Source: a virus. From it: DNA of 30,438 nt. A program made the position numbers and the translations under genes. Positions 1 through 5,162 of this stretch are shown in pieces. The notes under the pieces were generated by a model. That model was not told the origin of the DNA and ran no database searches. It saw nothing but the letters and a program-made list of their open reading frames with translations. The stretch's first letter is position 1; every line of letters starts with the position of its first letter. The DNA lies in the IMG/VR virus record IMGVR_UViG_3300027976_000137, positions 1 through 30,438 of that record, one strand, 5' to 3'.

Positions 1-485
1 CGTTAACCTGCCTGCTGACCTGCTCGTAGACCTGATCGCTGACCTGCTCGTTAACCTGCCTGCTGACCTCAAAGTTAACCTGCTCGTTGACCTGAGCGCC
101 AACCTGCCTGCTGACCTGATCGCGGACCTGCTCGTAGACCTGCTCGTTGACCTGCTCGTTGACCTGAGCACCGACCTGCCTGCTGACCTGATCGCGGACC
201 TGAGCGCTGACCTGCTCGTTGACCTGAGCGCGGACCTGATCGCGGACCTGAACGTTGACCTGCTCCTCGACCCGATCGCTGACCCGCTCGTGTACCTGAT
301 CGTGGACCTGAGCTTGGAGCTGCGCTTGGAGCTGCTCGCGGACCTGATCGTTGACCTGCTCGCGGATCTGAGCGCCGACCTGATTGAAGACCTGAACGTT
401 GACCTGAGCGTGTACCTGATTGCTGATCAGCTCGCGGACCTGATCGCGGAGCTGAGCGCCGGTCTGATCGTGGACCTGCTTGCCA
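1..485. repeat. Degenerate 12-bp tandem repeat array
   Basis: Units follow the plus-strand pattern (g/a)acctg followed by six variable bases, for example ctcgtt, atcgcg, agcgct or cctgct. Periodicity is exactly 12 bp with no frame break, so on the minus strand it encodes Gln-Val-x-x. Conserved and variable halves alternate, and higher-order blocks such as cctgct next to gacctg recur every few units, suggesting growth by slippage or unequal exchange. The array continues past the left edge, so total length is unknown. Confidence 0.9.
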
Positions 486-721
486 ATCGCCTGAATGCCG
501 GTGTGTGACAGCATATTAGCCGCCATTTGAGCCTCAAACGGAGATTTGACGATAATTACCAATGGCTTTTTAAGCCCACAAAACTCGTATAACCAATGCA
601 CCCCCGATATGACCGCGTCTCGATTAGGTCTTGGGCAATTATTAAGTAAATCTATCCATTCCTTACGAACTGTACACATCAGCTCAACTTGGCTTTCTGT
701 TAACGATTTAAGCTTTTCCAT
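1..721 (-). CDS. DUF6745-like protein with Q-V-x-x tetrapeptide repeats (partial, C-terminus beyond left edge)
   Basis: The minus-strand frame opens with ATG at 721 and stays open for 240 codons to the left edge. Residues 1 to about 85 form a globular head with the pattern LTESQ, VRKEW, a WLYEFCGL stretch and a hydrophobic strand ending in KSP. From memory this matches the N-terminus of DUF6745 proteins, which also continue into Gln-Val repeats. From about residue 90 every four residues read Q-V-x-x, where x-x is mostly EN, DR, AR, ES, RS or EY. At DNA level this is a 12-bp repeat with about 40 units in view. The start overlaps the stop of the 110-aa upstream gene as TAATG, so the two are translationally coupled. 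The function of DUF6745 is unknown to me. The family call is a recognition from memory, not a search. The frame being a real gene is well supported by start, coupling and absence of stops. Confidence 0.75.
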   Translation of the reverse strand, partial: MEKLKSLTESQVELMCTVRKEWIDLLNNCPRPNRDAVISGVHWLYEFCGLKKPLVIIVKSPFEAQMAANMLSHTGIQAIGKQVHDQTGAQLRDQVRELISNQVHAQVNVQVFNQVGAQIREQVNDQVREQLQAQLQAQVHDQVHERVSDRVEEQVNVQVRDQVRAQVNEQVSAQVRDQVSRQVGAQVNEQVNEQVYEQVRDQVSRQVGAQVNEQVNFEVSRQVNEQVSDQVYEQVSRQVN

Positions 722-1053
722 TAGTCCACCACCTTCTTCATTTCGTTTTCAAAATAATCGTATTCGCGCTCATGGGTGATCTCGTAGACACCTGGAACGA
801 TTTTCAAAGTGTGATGCTCCTGATGGCGAAGTTCAGCATCGCCGCCAGATACACGGAATCGATAGACAGCCCCTTTATCATCTAAAATGCTTTCAACAAT
901 TACGCCTGCCGCAACCGGATAGAGCGTATGGTGATGTCCGGTTGCCTCGCCTGCCGCTAAAGTTAGCGGTTGCTTAGCAACGATCCAATTTCCCCCGGCG
1001 TCCTTATTTAAAGACGTCATCATTAAATCGCCATGTCTGTATGTAGTTTTCAT
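721..1053 (-). CDS. Small HGD / GEATGHHH-motif protein, partner of the DUF6745-like gene
   Basis: A 110-aa protein with no signal peptide. An early RHGDL motif (about residues 6-10) is followed by GEATGHHHTLYP (about 35-46), a central strand-rich part, EHHTLKIVPGVYEI (about 79-92) and an acidic HEREYDYFE segment. The histidine cluster and short strands suggest a small beta-sandwich or cupin-like fold that could bind metal, but this is inference. I recall this HGD...GExTGHxH...EHxxIxLxxGxYxVxxQREY layout from small proteins encoded beside DUF6745 genes, so the neighbourhood supports a conserved pair. A purine-rich AAGGAAAGGG site precedes ATG at 1053. Its stop shares a base with the start of the repeat protein. 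Function is unknown. Confidence 0.8.
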   Translation of the reverse strand: MKTTYRHGDLMMTSLNKDAGGNWIVAKQPLTLAAGEATGHHHTLYPVAAGVIVESILDDKGAVYRFRVSGGDAELRHQEHHTLKIVPGVYEITHEREYDYFENEMKKVVD

Positions 1054-1131
1054 ATTACCCTTTCCTTAATTATTTTTACTTGCTCGTTACTATTCACATT
1101 CCTACCCCTGCGGCTTACTTGCCGAGTAAAA

Positions 1132-1386
1132 TCATTTTTTCTGAGCCATCGCCGGACGAGCATCCATGACCCCGCCCTTAACCGCGCCCTTAACCGCGCC
1201 AACAGCTCCGTACATCCCGCCAAGTATCAGCATCCAAATGCAGGCTATTACGAAACCGTGCTTTGTAAGCAGATGCTCTTTGACGTTGCTCATGACTACC
1301 CCATACGAGCGGTAGCCGTAGTAGATCACGCATACAACCGCGCAGATGCCGATCGCCTGGATTGTGTGAATTGTGCTCGCGTCCAT
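1132..1386 (-). CDS. Small two-span membrane protein
   Basis: An 84-aa protein with two hydrophobic segments at about residues 9-27 (AIGICAVVCVIYYGY) and 44-68 (FVIACIWMLILGGMYGAVGAV). The second runs into a Gly/Ala/Val repeat (GAVGAVKGAVKGGV). The loop and tail are Lys-rich. AGAGGG lies about 8 bases before ATG at 1386. It directly follows a 61-aa lipoprotein, so the pair could be a small membrane or lysis accessory unit. A class II holin is possible by topology, but a second holin-like gene lies at 3782-4003 and the downstream neighbours here are not lysis genes. Treat the function as unknown. Confidence 0.7.
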   Translation of the reverse strand: MDASTIHTIQAIGICAVVCVIYYGYRSYGVVMSNVKEHLLTKHGFVIACIWMLILGGMYGAVGAVKGAVKGGVMDARPAMAQKK

Positions 1387-1387
1387 G

Positions 1388-1573
1388 TTAGCTGCCCTCT
1401 ACTTGACGGCTATGTTCGCACTGAGCAGACCACCAGACGATACACGTCAGCGGCCTGTCATACGTCTTCTGACTCTCCTGATATTCATCAATGTGACGAG
1501 TCCCAGCTTTGAGATAAATCTCCCCGCATCCCGATAACAAAACGATTACCAAACCTAGCAAAACCTTTTTCAT
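1388..1573 (-). CDS. Small lipoprotein (lipobox LSGC)
   Basis: A 61-aa protein starting MKKVLLGLVIVLLSGCGE: positively charged n-region, hydrophobic core and a lipobox L-S-G-C with Cys at residue 16. The mature part is about 45 residues, polar, with two further cysteines. Lipid modification and anchoring to the inner or outer membrane follow from the lipobox. Glu rather than Asp after Cys-Gly gives no clear inner-membrane retention signal. Short phage lipoproteins are often outer-membrane spanins, and the adjacent 84-aa membrane protein could be a partner, but the typical proline-rich Rz1 composition is missing. AAGGGGAATAAA precedes ATG at 1573. Role uncertain. Confidence 0.75.
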   Translation of the reverse strand: MKKVLLGLVIVLLSGCGEIYLKAGTRHIDEYQESQKTYDRPLTCIVWWSAQCEHSRQVEGS

Positions 1574-1583
1574 TTTATTCCCC

Positions 1584-1802
1584 TTATGCTTTGTTTACTA
1601 CTTCCTGTTCCATCTCAACTAACCGCCTAGCGTTGCGAAACATCACCTTTACTTCCTGCTCATTCGCCATTGTCATAGCTGCATCCTGGATCGCCGTCAG
1701 ATACGTGCTAGCCAGAGCCAGCGACTCCTGTGGATTTTTTTCAGCGTCCTTCACTCCCCTCACCCCGTGCACTATCAGCGCGTACAATTGTTCGTTTTTC
1801 AT
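1584..1802 (-). CDS. Small helical hypothetical protein
   Basis: A 72-aa soluble protein predicted to be almost all helix, rich in Ala, Glu and Met, with no membrane span or obvious motif. A strong AAGGAGAG site ends about 4 bases before ATG at 1802. It sits ten bases downstream of the RecT-type gene in the same short-gene operon, so an early or accessory role fits, but I do not recognise the family. Confidence 0.7.
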   Translation of the reverse strand: MKNEQLYALIVHGVRGVKDAEKNPQESLALASTYLTAIQDAAMTMANEQEVKVMFRNARRLVEMEQEVVNKA

Positions 1803-1812
1803 TGGTCTCTCC

Positions 1813-2745
1813 TTATTTTTGTTTCTCTTCAGCTAACGTCATTGCGTATGCTTCAAAAGCCATGCGGTCGATCTCATCAAAATCGTCGAAATGCTCTTGA
1901 ATGGTCTTCTCATCCTCGAGCATCGCTTGACGGATTGTGAGGCCACGTCTCTGCAACGAGCATTTCGTTTGGATCTTGTGGCTGCCGATTGCTCCCCAGT
2001 TCATGGCTTGAACAGCGGCTTTCATCTCGACGAGCGTCATTGGTTTGGTAAAGGATGCTGGTAGATCGTCGTCGATTACCTCCCCTGTCGTCTCGTCAAC
2101 AGTTGGAAATACGGGCTTTCTAGCTTGCGGTACTTCGCGCACTACTGGCGTTACGTCCCGCATCTCTTCTGAGCTGTAGAGGCCCCCTATTACGTCCGTG
2201 AACATGTTGCGGATGCCCGTCGATACGCATCGAGCGTACAGCATCGGCTTTGGCATTCGCTTCCAGTTGTCCTTGTTGGTGAGCCCTGCCCTCTCCGCTT
2301 CTGCCCACGTGAAAGTGACGTTCTCCTTCCAGTCCCCTCTTGAGATTTCAAGAGTGCAAACTTTTTCGTCCCATTCGACGGTTTTGAACTGACCACCGTG
2401 CTGAATCGCGAGCGCCTTTAATCCCGCAGCTGATAGCGTTGGTTTGCCCTGTATTACGTCGATGGCTTGAAGGGCACGTATAGGGCTGAATCCTAGCTCC
2501 CTGCCATACAGCACTGCGCCCAGGACTTGCTCGGGTGTCTTGTAGTGCTGTGGTGCCATCCCGCTACGAAGTAGGATTGACGCTACTTCGAGCTTTGCCT
2601 TTAGGTTGTCCGCGTAGGACTCGATTGATACCGGCCCGTTTAGTTGTGGTAGTGTGTTCATTATCTTTGGTTCCTCTTTAAATCCGCCTGCTGGCTCGAC
2701 GACTTCGCTATCTTTCCAAGGGTCGTGCGCCCATTTCTCTGCCAT
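1813..2745 (-). CDS. recT: RecT-family single-strand annealing protein
   Basis: A 310-aa protein with the RecT core: ILLRSGMAPQHYKTPEQVLGAV, then GRELGFSPIRALQAIDVIQGKP and LSAAGLKALAIQHGG, followed by a W...A...AGL...DNWKRMPKPMLYARCVS block and an IRNMFTDVIGGLYSSEEM ending. In this family these segments build the beta-hairpin and helices that bind ssDNA and anneal strands during recombination. The C-terminal 100 residues are more variable. I place the start at ATG 2745 (MAEKWAHDP), about 7 bases after GCAGG. An in-frame TTG at 2769 would add eight residues without a better ribosome site. No exonuclease partner is visible. It is the first gene after the promoter at 2787-2815. Confidence 0.88.
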   Translation of the reverse strand: MAEKWAHDPWKDSEVVEPAGGFKEEPKIMNTLPQLNGPVSIESYADNLKAKLEVASILLRSGMAPQHYKTPEQVLGAVLYGRELGFSPIRALQAIDVIQGKPTLSAAGLKALAIQHGGQFKTVEWDEKVCTLEISRGDWKENVTFTWAEAERAGLTNKDNWKRMPKPMLYARCVSTGIRNMFTDVIGGLYSSEEMRDVTPVVREVPQARKPVFPTVDETTGEVIDDDLPASFTKPMTLVEMKAAVQAMNWGAIGSHKIQTKCSLQRRGLTIRQAMLEDEKTIQEHFDDFDEIDRMAFEAYAMTLAEEKQK

Positions 2746-2761
2746 GTTGTGACCTGCTCTC

Positions 2762-2863
2762 GTATACAACAGTTTCTATACAAGTTAGACTACATACTCT
2801 GTCGGATAGGTGCAAGTATTTTTGTATAGAAATCTATTCAGTTCGACAAAAATAGTTGTATAG
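2762..2863. promoter_or_regulatory. Cluster of CTATACAA / TTGTATAG half-sites between divergent genes
   Basis: Four related 8-mers lie in the intergenic region: GTATACAA 2762-2769, CTATACAA 2776-2783, TTGTATAG 2822-2829 and TTGTATAG 2856-2863. The last sits in AATAGTTGTATAG, which matches the right part of the perfect palindrome at 3691-3709 with one change. They flank the recT promoter and lie just before the start of the divergent regulator gene, as operators would. Confidence 0.5.
2787..2815 (-). promoter_or_regulatory. Sigma70-type promoter for the recT operon
   Basis: On the minus strand TTGCAC (2810-2815) is followed after exactly 17 bases by TAGTCT (2787-2792). The motif is repeated with the same spacing at 3688-3716, including ACTTGCA at the -35 and GTAGTCTA at the -10. 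Transcription would begin near 2780, leaving a 5' leader of about 35 bases that contains two CTATACAA-type half-sites. Confidence 0.65.
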
Positions 2864-2870
2864 TTATTGT

Positions 2871-3110
2871 ATGGGAATGAAATTGCTGAAAAAGGTTAAG
2901 GACGCTGCCGGACTAACCAATTACGGGATCGCGAAAGGTTGCAACGATATGAACGTGAAGATCACGATTCCAGGAATTGACGCCTATGATAAGCCAACCG
3001 CTCAGAGTATGAAGCTCTCGGTGTTGTGCGCCATGCGGAAGCTTTCCGGGAAGGGCTGGGAAGAGTTTGGAAAGTGGCTTGATGAGGAATTTTTGCCTAA
3101 GCGTAAGTAG
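2871..3110 (+). CDS. Xre/Cro-like small DNA-binding regulator (probable)
   Basis: This is the only convincing plus-strand gene. From ATG 2871 it gives 79 aa (MGMKLLKK...). LKKVKDAAGLTNYGIAKGC at about residues 5-23 resembles the first helices of a Cro/Xre helix-turn-helix. The C-terminal half, SMKLSVLCAMRKLSGKGWEEFGKWLDEEF, resembles the tail of small phage repressors (R-x-L-S-G-x-x-W...G..L..EF). The divergent position opposite recT and the operator-like half-sites support a repressor role. No SD precedes the ATG at 2871. A TATAGT at 2859-2864 would place transcription start at the ATG itself, so the mRNA may be leaderless. TTG at 2856 and ATG at 2877 are alternative starts. Confidence 0.6.
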   Translation: MGMKLLKKVKDAAGLTNYGIAKGCNDMNVKITIPGIDAYDKPTAQSMKLSVLCAMRKLSGKGWEEFGKWLDEEFLPKRK

Positions 3111-3112
3111 TT

Positions 3113-3179
3113 TTCCCGCTCGGGACATTTAGCCCCTCTAATCGGTGAAATTGGCTTGGATCTTCCTGAGCGGGAAGAT
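3113..3179. terminator. Competing hairpins between convergent regulator genes
   Basis: The plus-strand regulator ends at 3110 and the minus-strand RHH gene ends at 3181. Between them TTCCCGCTC (3113-3121) is the exact reverse complement of GAGCGGGAA (3168-3176), enclosing 46 bases. The same right-hand segment also forms a compact hairpin, ATCTTCC (3160-3166) with GGAAGAT (3173-3179). The two structures exclude each other. Neither is followed by a clean U-tract, so terminator function for the convergent transcripts is an inference from position. Confidence 0.4.
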
Positions 3180-3180
3180 G

Positions 3181-3360
3181 CTACCGTCCCAACGCTGCCG
3201 CGAGTATAGCCCTCGATATCCACTGACTAGCTGATATTCCCTCACTCGCCGCAATCTCCTGCAACAGTTTAAGCGTTGAGGGCGAGATCGAGATGTTTGC
3301 TCTAGTTTTTTTCTCTGCCGGGTCCGCTAGTTTTGGGCCCGGCTTGTTTGGTTGTTTCAC
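3181..3360 (-). CDS. Ribbon-helix-helix (CopG/Arc-type) regulator, 59 aa
   Basis: A GTG start at 3360 follows AGGAG with 7-base spacing, and 59 codons later the frame ends in TAG at 3181-3183. A basic N-terminus (KQPNKPGPKLADPAEKK) is followed by TRANISIS, the DNA-contacting beta-strand. Helix A is PSTLKLLQEIAASEG, then GISASQWISRAILAAAL as helix B. This strand-helix-helix order, with alternating residues in the strand and a Gly before helix B, is typical of RHH repressors, which bind palindromes as dimers. The gene lies 46 bases after the 77-aa gene and shares its promoter, and a perfect 8-bp-arm palindrome lies inside that promoter. Autorepression is therefore a natural guess. Confidence 0.8.
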   Translation of the reverse strand: MKQPNKPGPKLADPAEKKTRANISISPSTLKLLQEIAASEGISASQWISRAILAAALGR

Positions 3361-3373
3361 TGTAAAACTCCTA

Positions 3374-3391
3374 TCCCCGCTTTCGCGGGGA
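3374..3391 (-). promoter_or_regulatory. GC hairpin in the leader of the RHH gene
   Basis: TCCCCGC (3374-3380) and GCGGGGA (3385-3391) form a perfect 7-bp stem with a 4-base loop. On the minus strand it lies between the stop of the 77-aa gene and the AGGAG ribosome site of the RHH gene, ending a few bases before that site. No U-run follows, so an RNA-stability or translation-control element is as likely as a terminator. Confidence 0.5.
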
Positions 3392-3406
3392 ATGTTAAAT
3401 TGTTTG

Positions 3407-3640
3407 TTATAATTGATTTTGCAGGCTCAAAACGATGTGATCGTAGTTGTTCGTACCGACCGCGATCTCGTTTTGCTTGAGAGCTGCAAACACTCGCTGC
3501 GCATCTTCGTCGCTTAGCGAGATATCGAGTCCGTTTTGAGCGTACGTTATGACTGACTCAACACTTGCCGCGTTGATTGTGTAGTATTCGCTAGCTGCGC
3601 TGTCTGAAATTCCCTCGAATGCTTTAACTAAATTGTTCAT
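3407..3640 (-). CDS. Small acidic hypothetical protein ahead of the RHH regulator
   Basis: A 77-aa soluble, acidic protein (MNNLVKAFEGISDSAASEYY...) with a likely helix-strand mix and no motif I recognise. GGGGAGA lies 7 bases before ATG at 3640. It is the first gene after the second copy of the TTGCAY-N17-TAGTCT promoter and is followed by the RHH regulator. This arrangement recalls two-gene control or toxin-antitoxin-like units, but nothing in the sequence shows a toxin fold. Confidence 0.7.
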   Translation of the reverse strand: MNNLVKAFEGISDSAASEYYTINAASVESVITYAQNGLDISLSDEDAQRVFAALKQNEIAVGTNNYDHIVLSLQNQL

Positions 3641-3687
3641 GTTATCGTCTCCCCGGTTCGCTTAATTGCTCACCTTCAATATCTATT

Positions 3688-3716
3688 AGACTACACAATA
3701 GTTGTGTAGGATGCAA
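3688..3716 (-). promoter_or_regulatory. Second sigma70-type promoter, same layout as the recT promoter
   Basis: On the minus strand TTGCAT (3711-3716), a 17-base spacer and TAGTCT (3688-3693) repeat the recT promoter design. The spacer is almost entirely filled by a palindrome, so repressor binding would block RNA polymerase directly. Transcription would start near 3681 and run into the 77-aa and RHH genes. Confidence 0.65.
3691..3709. promoter_or_regulatory. Operator: perfect palindrome inside the promoter
   Basis: CTACACAA (3691-3698), spacer TAG, TTGTGTAG (3702-3709): 8-bp arms with no mismatch. It spans the -10 edge and most of the spacer of the promoter at 3688-3716. Related half-sites (CTATACAA / TTGTATAG) lie around the other promoter. 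This is the expected form of a dimeric repressor site. Either the RHH protein or the Xre-like protein could be the ligand. Confidence 0.65.
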
Positions 3717-3781
3717 GTAAAAAGATATTTATTTTTGCCCTCCGGTGGGACAGGGGAGTTGGATATAGAAGAACTATAGAA

Positions 3782-4003
3782 CTACTTCTGATTAACAATC
3801 CCTTCGATCGGCGTGGGATTCCTATCGGTCCACCTACGAATCAACGCAATAGCACTAGCGACACCTGTGAGAGCTAGTGCGTACTTGGGCGGCACAATTC
3901 CCGACTGATTAACGTAATCGAGAAACGCGGCTACTGAGACGAGTAGGCCGGCAGCGGAAGCTAGTACGGTGACAGATTGCACGGCGGGTTTAGTTGATTG
4001 CAT
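3782..4003 (-). CDS. Putative holin-like two-span membrane protein
   Basis: From ATG 4003 the protein has 73 aa. Hydrophobic spans lie at about residues 11-29 (VTVLASAAGLLVSVAAFL) and 40-56 (YALALTGVASAIALI), followed by a basic RRWTDRNP tail. Size and two-span topology fit phage holins, which open the inner membrane at lysis. I chose ATG 4003 because AAGGA lies 6 bases upstream. A second in-frame ATG at 4024 would add MINQGNH. It has a near-perfect anti-16S sequence (4034-4047), but the SD core is 15 bases away. It follows a possible carbohydrate-active gene at 4110-5162 and closes the late operon, which suits a lysis gene. Confidence 0.6.
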   Translation of the reverse strand: MQSTKPAVQSVTVLASAAGLLVSVAAFLDYVNQSGIVPPKYALALTGVASAIALIRRWTDRNPTPIEGIVNQK

Positions 4004-4033
4004 GTGATTTCCTTGATTGATCATAAGATTATT

Positions 4034-4047
4034 GGATCACCTCCCTT
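4034..4047 (-). promoter_or_regulatory. Extended Shine-Dalgarno sequence upstream of the holin-like gene
   Basis: On the minus strand AAGGGAGGTGATCC nearly matches the full complement of the 16S rRNA 3' end (AAGGAGGTGATCC), with one extra G. Its core is 15 bases from ATG 4024 and 36 bases from ATG 4003. It is longer than any other ribosome site noted here and may act as a ribosome standby site. Confidence 0.45.
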
Positions 4048-4065
4048 TTGCCGTGAGCTGATTCG

Positions 4066-4079
4066 TTGTGAGTTCACAA
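4066..4079. promoter_or_regulatory. 14-bp palindrome TTGTGA-GT-TCACAA
   Basis: Perfect 6-bp arms with a 2-base spacer lie in the short gap between the 350-aa gene and the holin-like gene. It partly resembles the TTGTGTAG half-site at 3702-3709. It could be a regulator site controlling the last late gene. No clear -35/-10 pair was found with it. Confidence 0.3.
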
Positions 4080-4109
4080 TATCACTAGCCGAGTTCACTG
4101 GATATCAAT

Positions 4110-5162
4110 TTATCGAGTGACGCCACATCTCCAAGCTGGGTTGATTTTGCCTATCGCGTTACCGTCGACTCGAACGGTGACGATTGGGTGTCCCTGCAAC
4201 GATCGCGCCTTATCGAGTAATTCAAACCCCCACTCCGCAGCACGGTATATGGACCATCCATTCTGTGGCGAGCCCGGGGCTTTGTACGGTTCCGCGCTAG
4301 GAGATAGGCGAGCTATGACGGTGCCGTTGTCCGTAACTAGATCGACGTTACCATGCTGCGGAATAATCATTACTGGTTTCCCCTCTCTCGGGGACGGTTT
4401 GGTTTTGCTGTGCTGGTCCGCGTGGGTTTTGTAGATCCAGTTGTCGCGCCACTCAATTGCTCCGCGTTCCGCTGCGTAGGGGACGACAGACTTAATATGT
4501 TTTCCAATCGGCCAAGCCAAGCGCCTCGACCTCGGAGTTTCATCGGCACCTTTTGTGCCTTTTGCCTTGTCGGTATATTTGCCGTTGCACATGGAAAACC
4601 AGATTTCGAAAAGTTCCGCACGAAGATGGCGTTGCTTGAATCCCTCCATATCAGCGTCAAAGCATTGTTTGCCGTCGAACGAAAAGCTGTAGGAGCCACT
4701 CGGTGGAGCCATGGTTCCATGCACCTCTCCCATAATCCCATCGATAGCGCCGCCCTTTGCGTAAGAGTTAAGAATAATCAGGCCATCGGCTTTGTCCTTG
4801 AGTCGACCGAATAGATCGATTACCGCTTGGTTACGGTTGTCGCGCTCGCACATTGGCGAGAAGTAGGACGCTACGCTGTGATGCCGGTTTTTGAATTTGC
4901 GAGCTAAATCAAACTCCTTATTGATTATGGGATTATGCTCTTTAGGGTCGTAGGTGTGATCATCTTTCCATACAGCATGAATTTTCAGCGCTGGGAAATC
5001 AGAGCGAGCTCCAAGCTTATTGATTACTCCCCAACAATTTGTCTTGGGCCAAAACGGTTTGTTCGTGTTGAGGATAAACCCTGCGCCCCAGCCAGAGGGA
5101 TGGTTGTTGAGAATAATCTTCGGATAGTTAGCGCCGCCAAGATAGCCAATCGTGAATATCAT
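4110..5162 (-). CDS. Unknown 350-aa protein, possibly a carbohydrate-active (endolysin or depolymerase-like) enzyme
   Basis: The protein has no signal peptide or membrane span. Motifs that look like active-site loops of a TIM-barrel hydrolase occur in order: IHAVWKDDHTYDPKEH (about 60-75), VASYFSPMCERDN (about 97-109), LIILNSYAKGGAIDG (about 128-142), GEVHGT (about 145-150), FSFDGKQCFDADMEGF (about 158-173) and AELFEIWFSMCNGKY (about 182-196). The conserved-looking acids at strand ends and the aromatic WxxxCNG segment suggest glycan binding. I remember similar uncharacterised phage proteins but no assigned activity. Position next to a holin-like gene favours an endolysin or tail-linked glycosidase. 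The start overlaps the stop of the upstream membrane protein (ATGA). Confidence 0.6.
   Translation of the reverse strand: MIFTIGYLGGANYPKIILNNHPSGWGAGFILNTNKPFWPKTNCWGVINKLGARSDFPALKIHAVWKDDHTYDPKEHNPIINKEFDLARKFKNRHHSVASYFSPMCERDNRNQAVIDLFGRLKDKADGLIILNSYAKGGAIDGIMGEVHGTMAPPSGSYSFSFDGKQCFDADMEGFKQRHLRAELFEIWFSMCNGKYTDKAKGTKGADETPRSRRLAWPIGKHIKSVVPYAAERGAIEWRDNWIYKTHADQHSKTKPSPREGKPVMIIPQHGNVDLVTDNGTVIARLSPSAEPYKAPGSPQNGWSIYRAAEWGFELLDKARSLQGHPIVTVRVDGNAIGKINPAWRCGVTR

Noticed and set aside
1-485. CRISPR array
   Set aside because: The repeat is a 12-bp in-frame coding unit without spacers of regular unique sequence.
290-508. Plus-strand open frame over the repeat
   Set aside because: It is the mirror of the Gln-Val repeat, has no ribosome site and no complexity beyond the tandem unit.
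1033-1512. Plus-strand open frame of 159 codons
   Set aside because: It lies antisense to three coupled minus-strand genes with good ribosome sites; its own composition looks like a shadow.
3720-3781. Intrinsic terminator after the holin-like gene
   Set aside because: Only a 3-4-bp GC pairing was visible and no U-run follows directly.
4353-4814. Plus-strand open frame of 153 codons
   Set aside because: Antisense to the 350-aa gene, no plausible start or family pattern.
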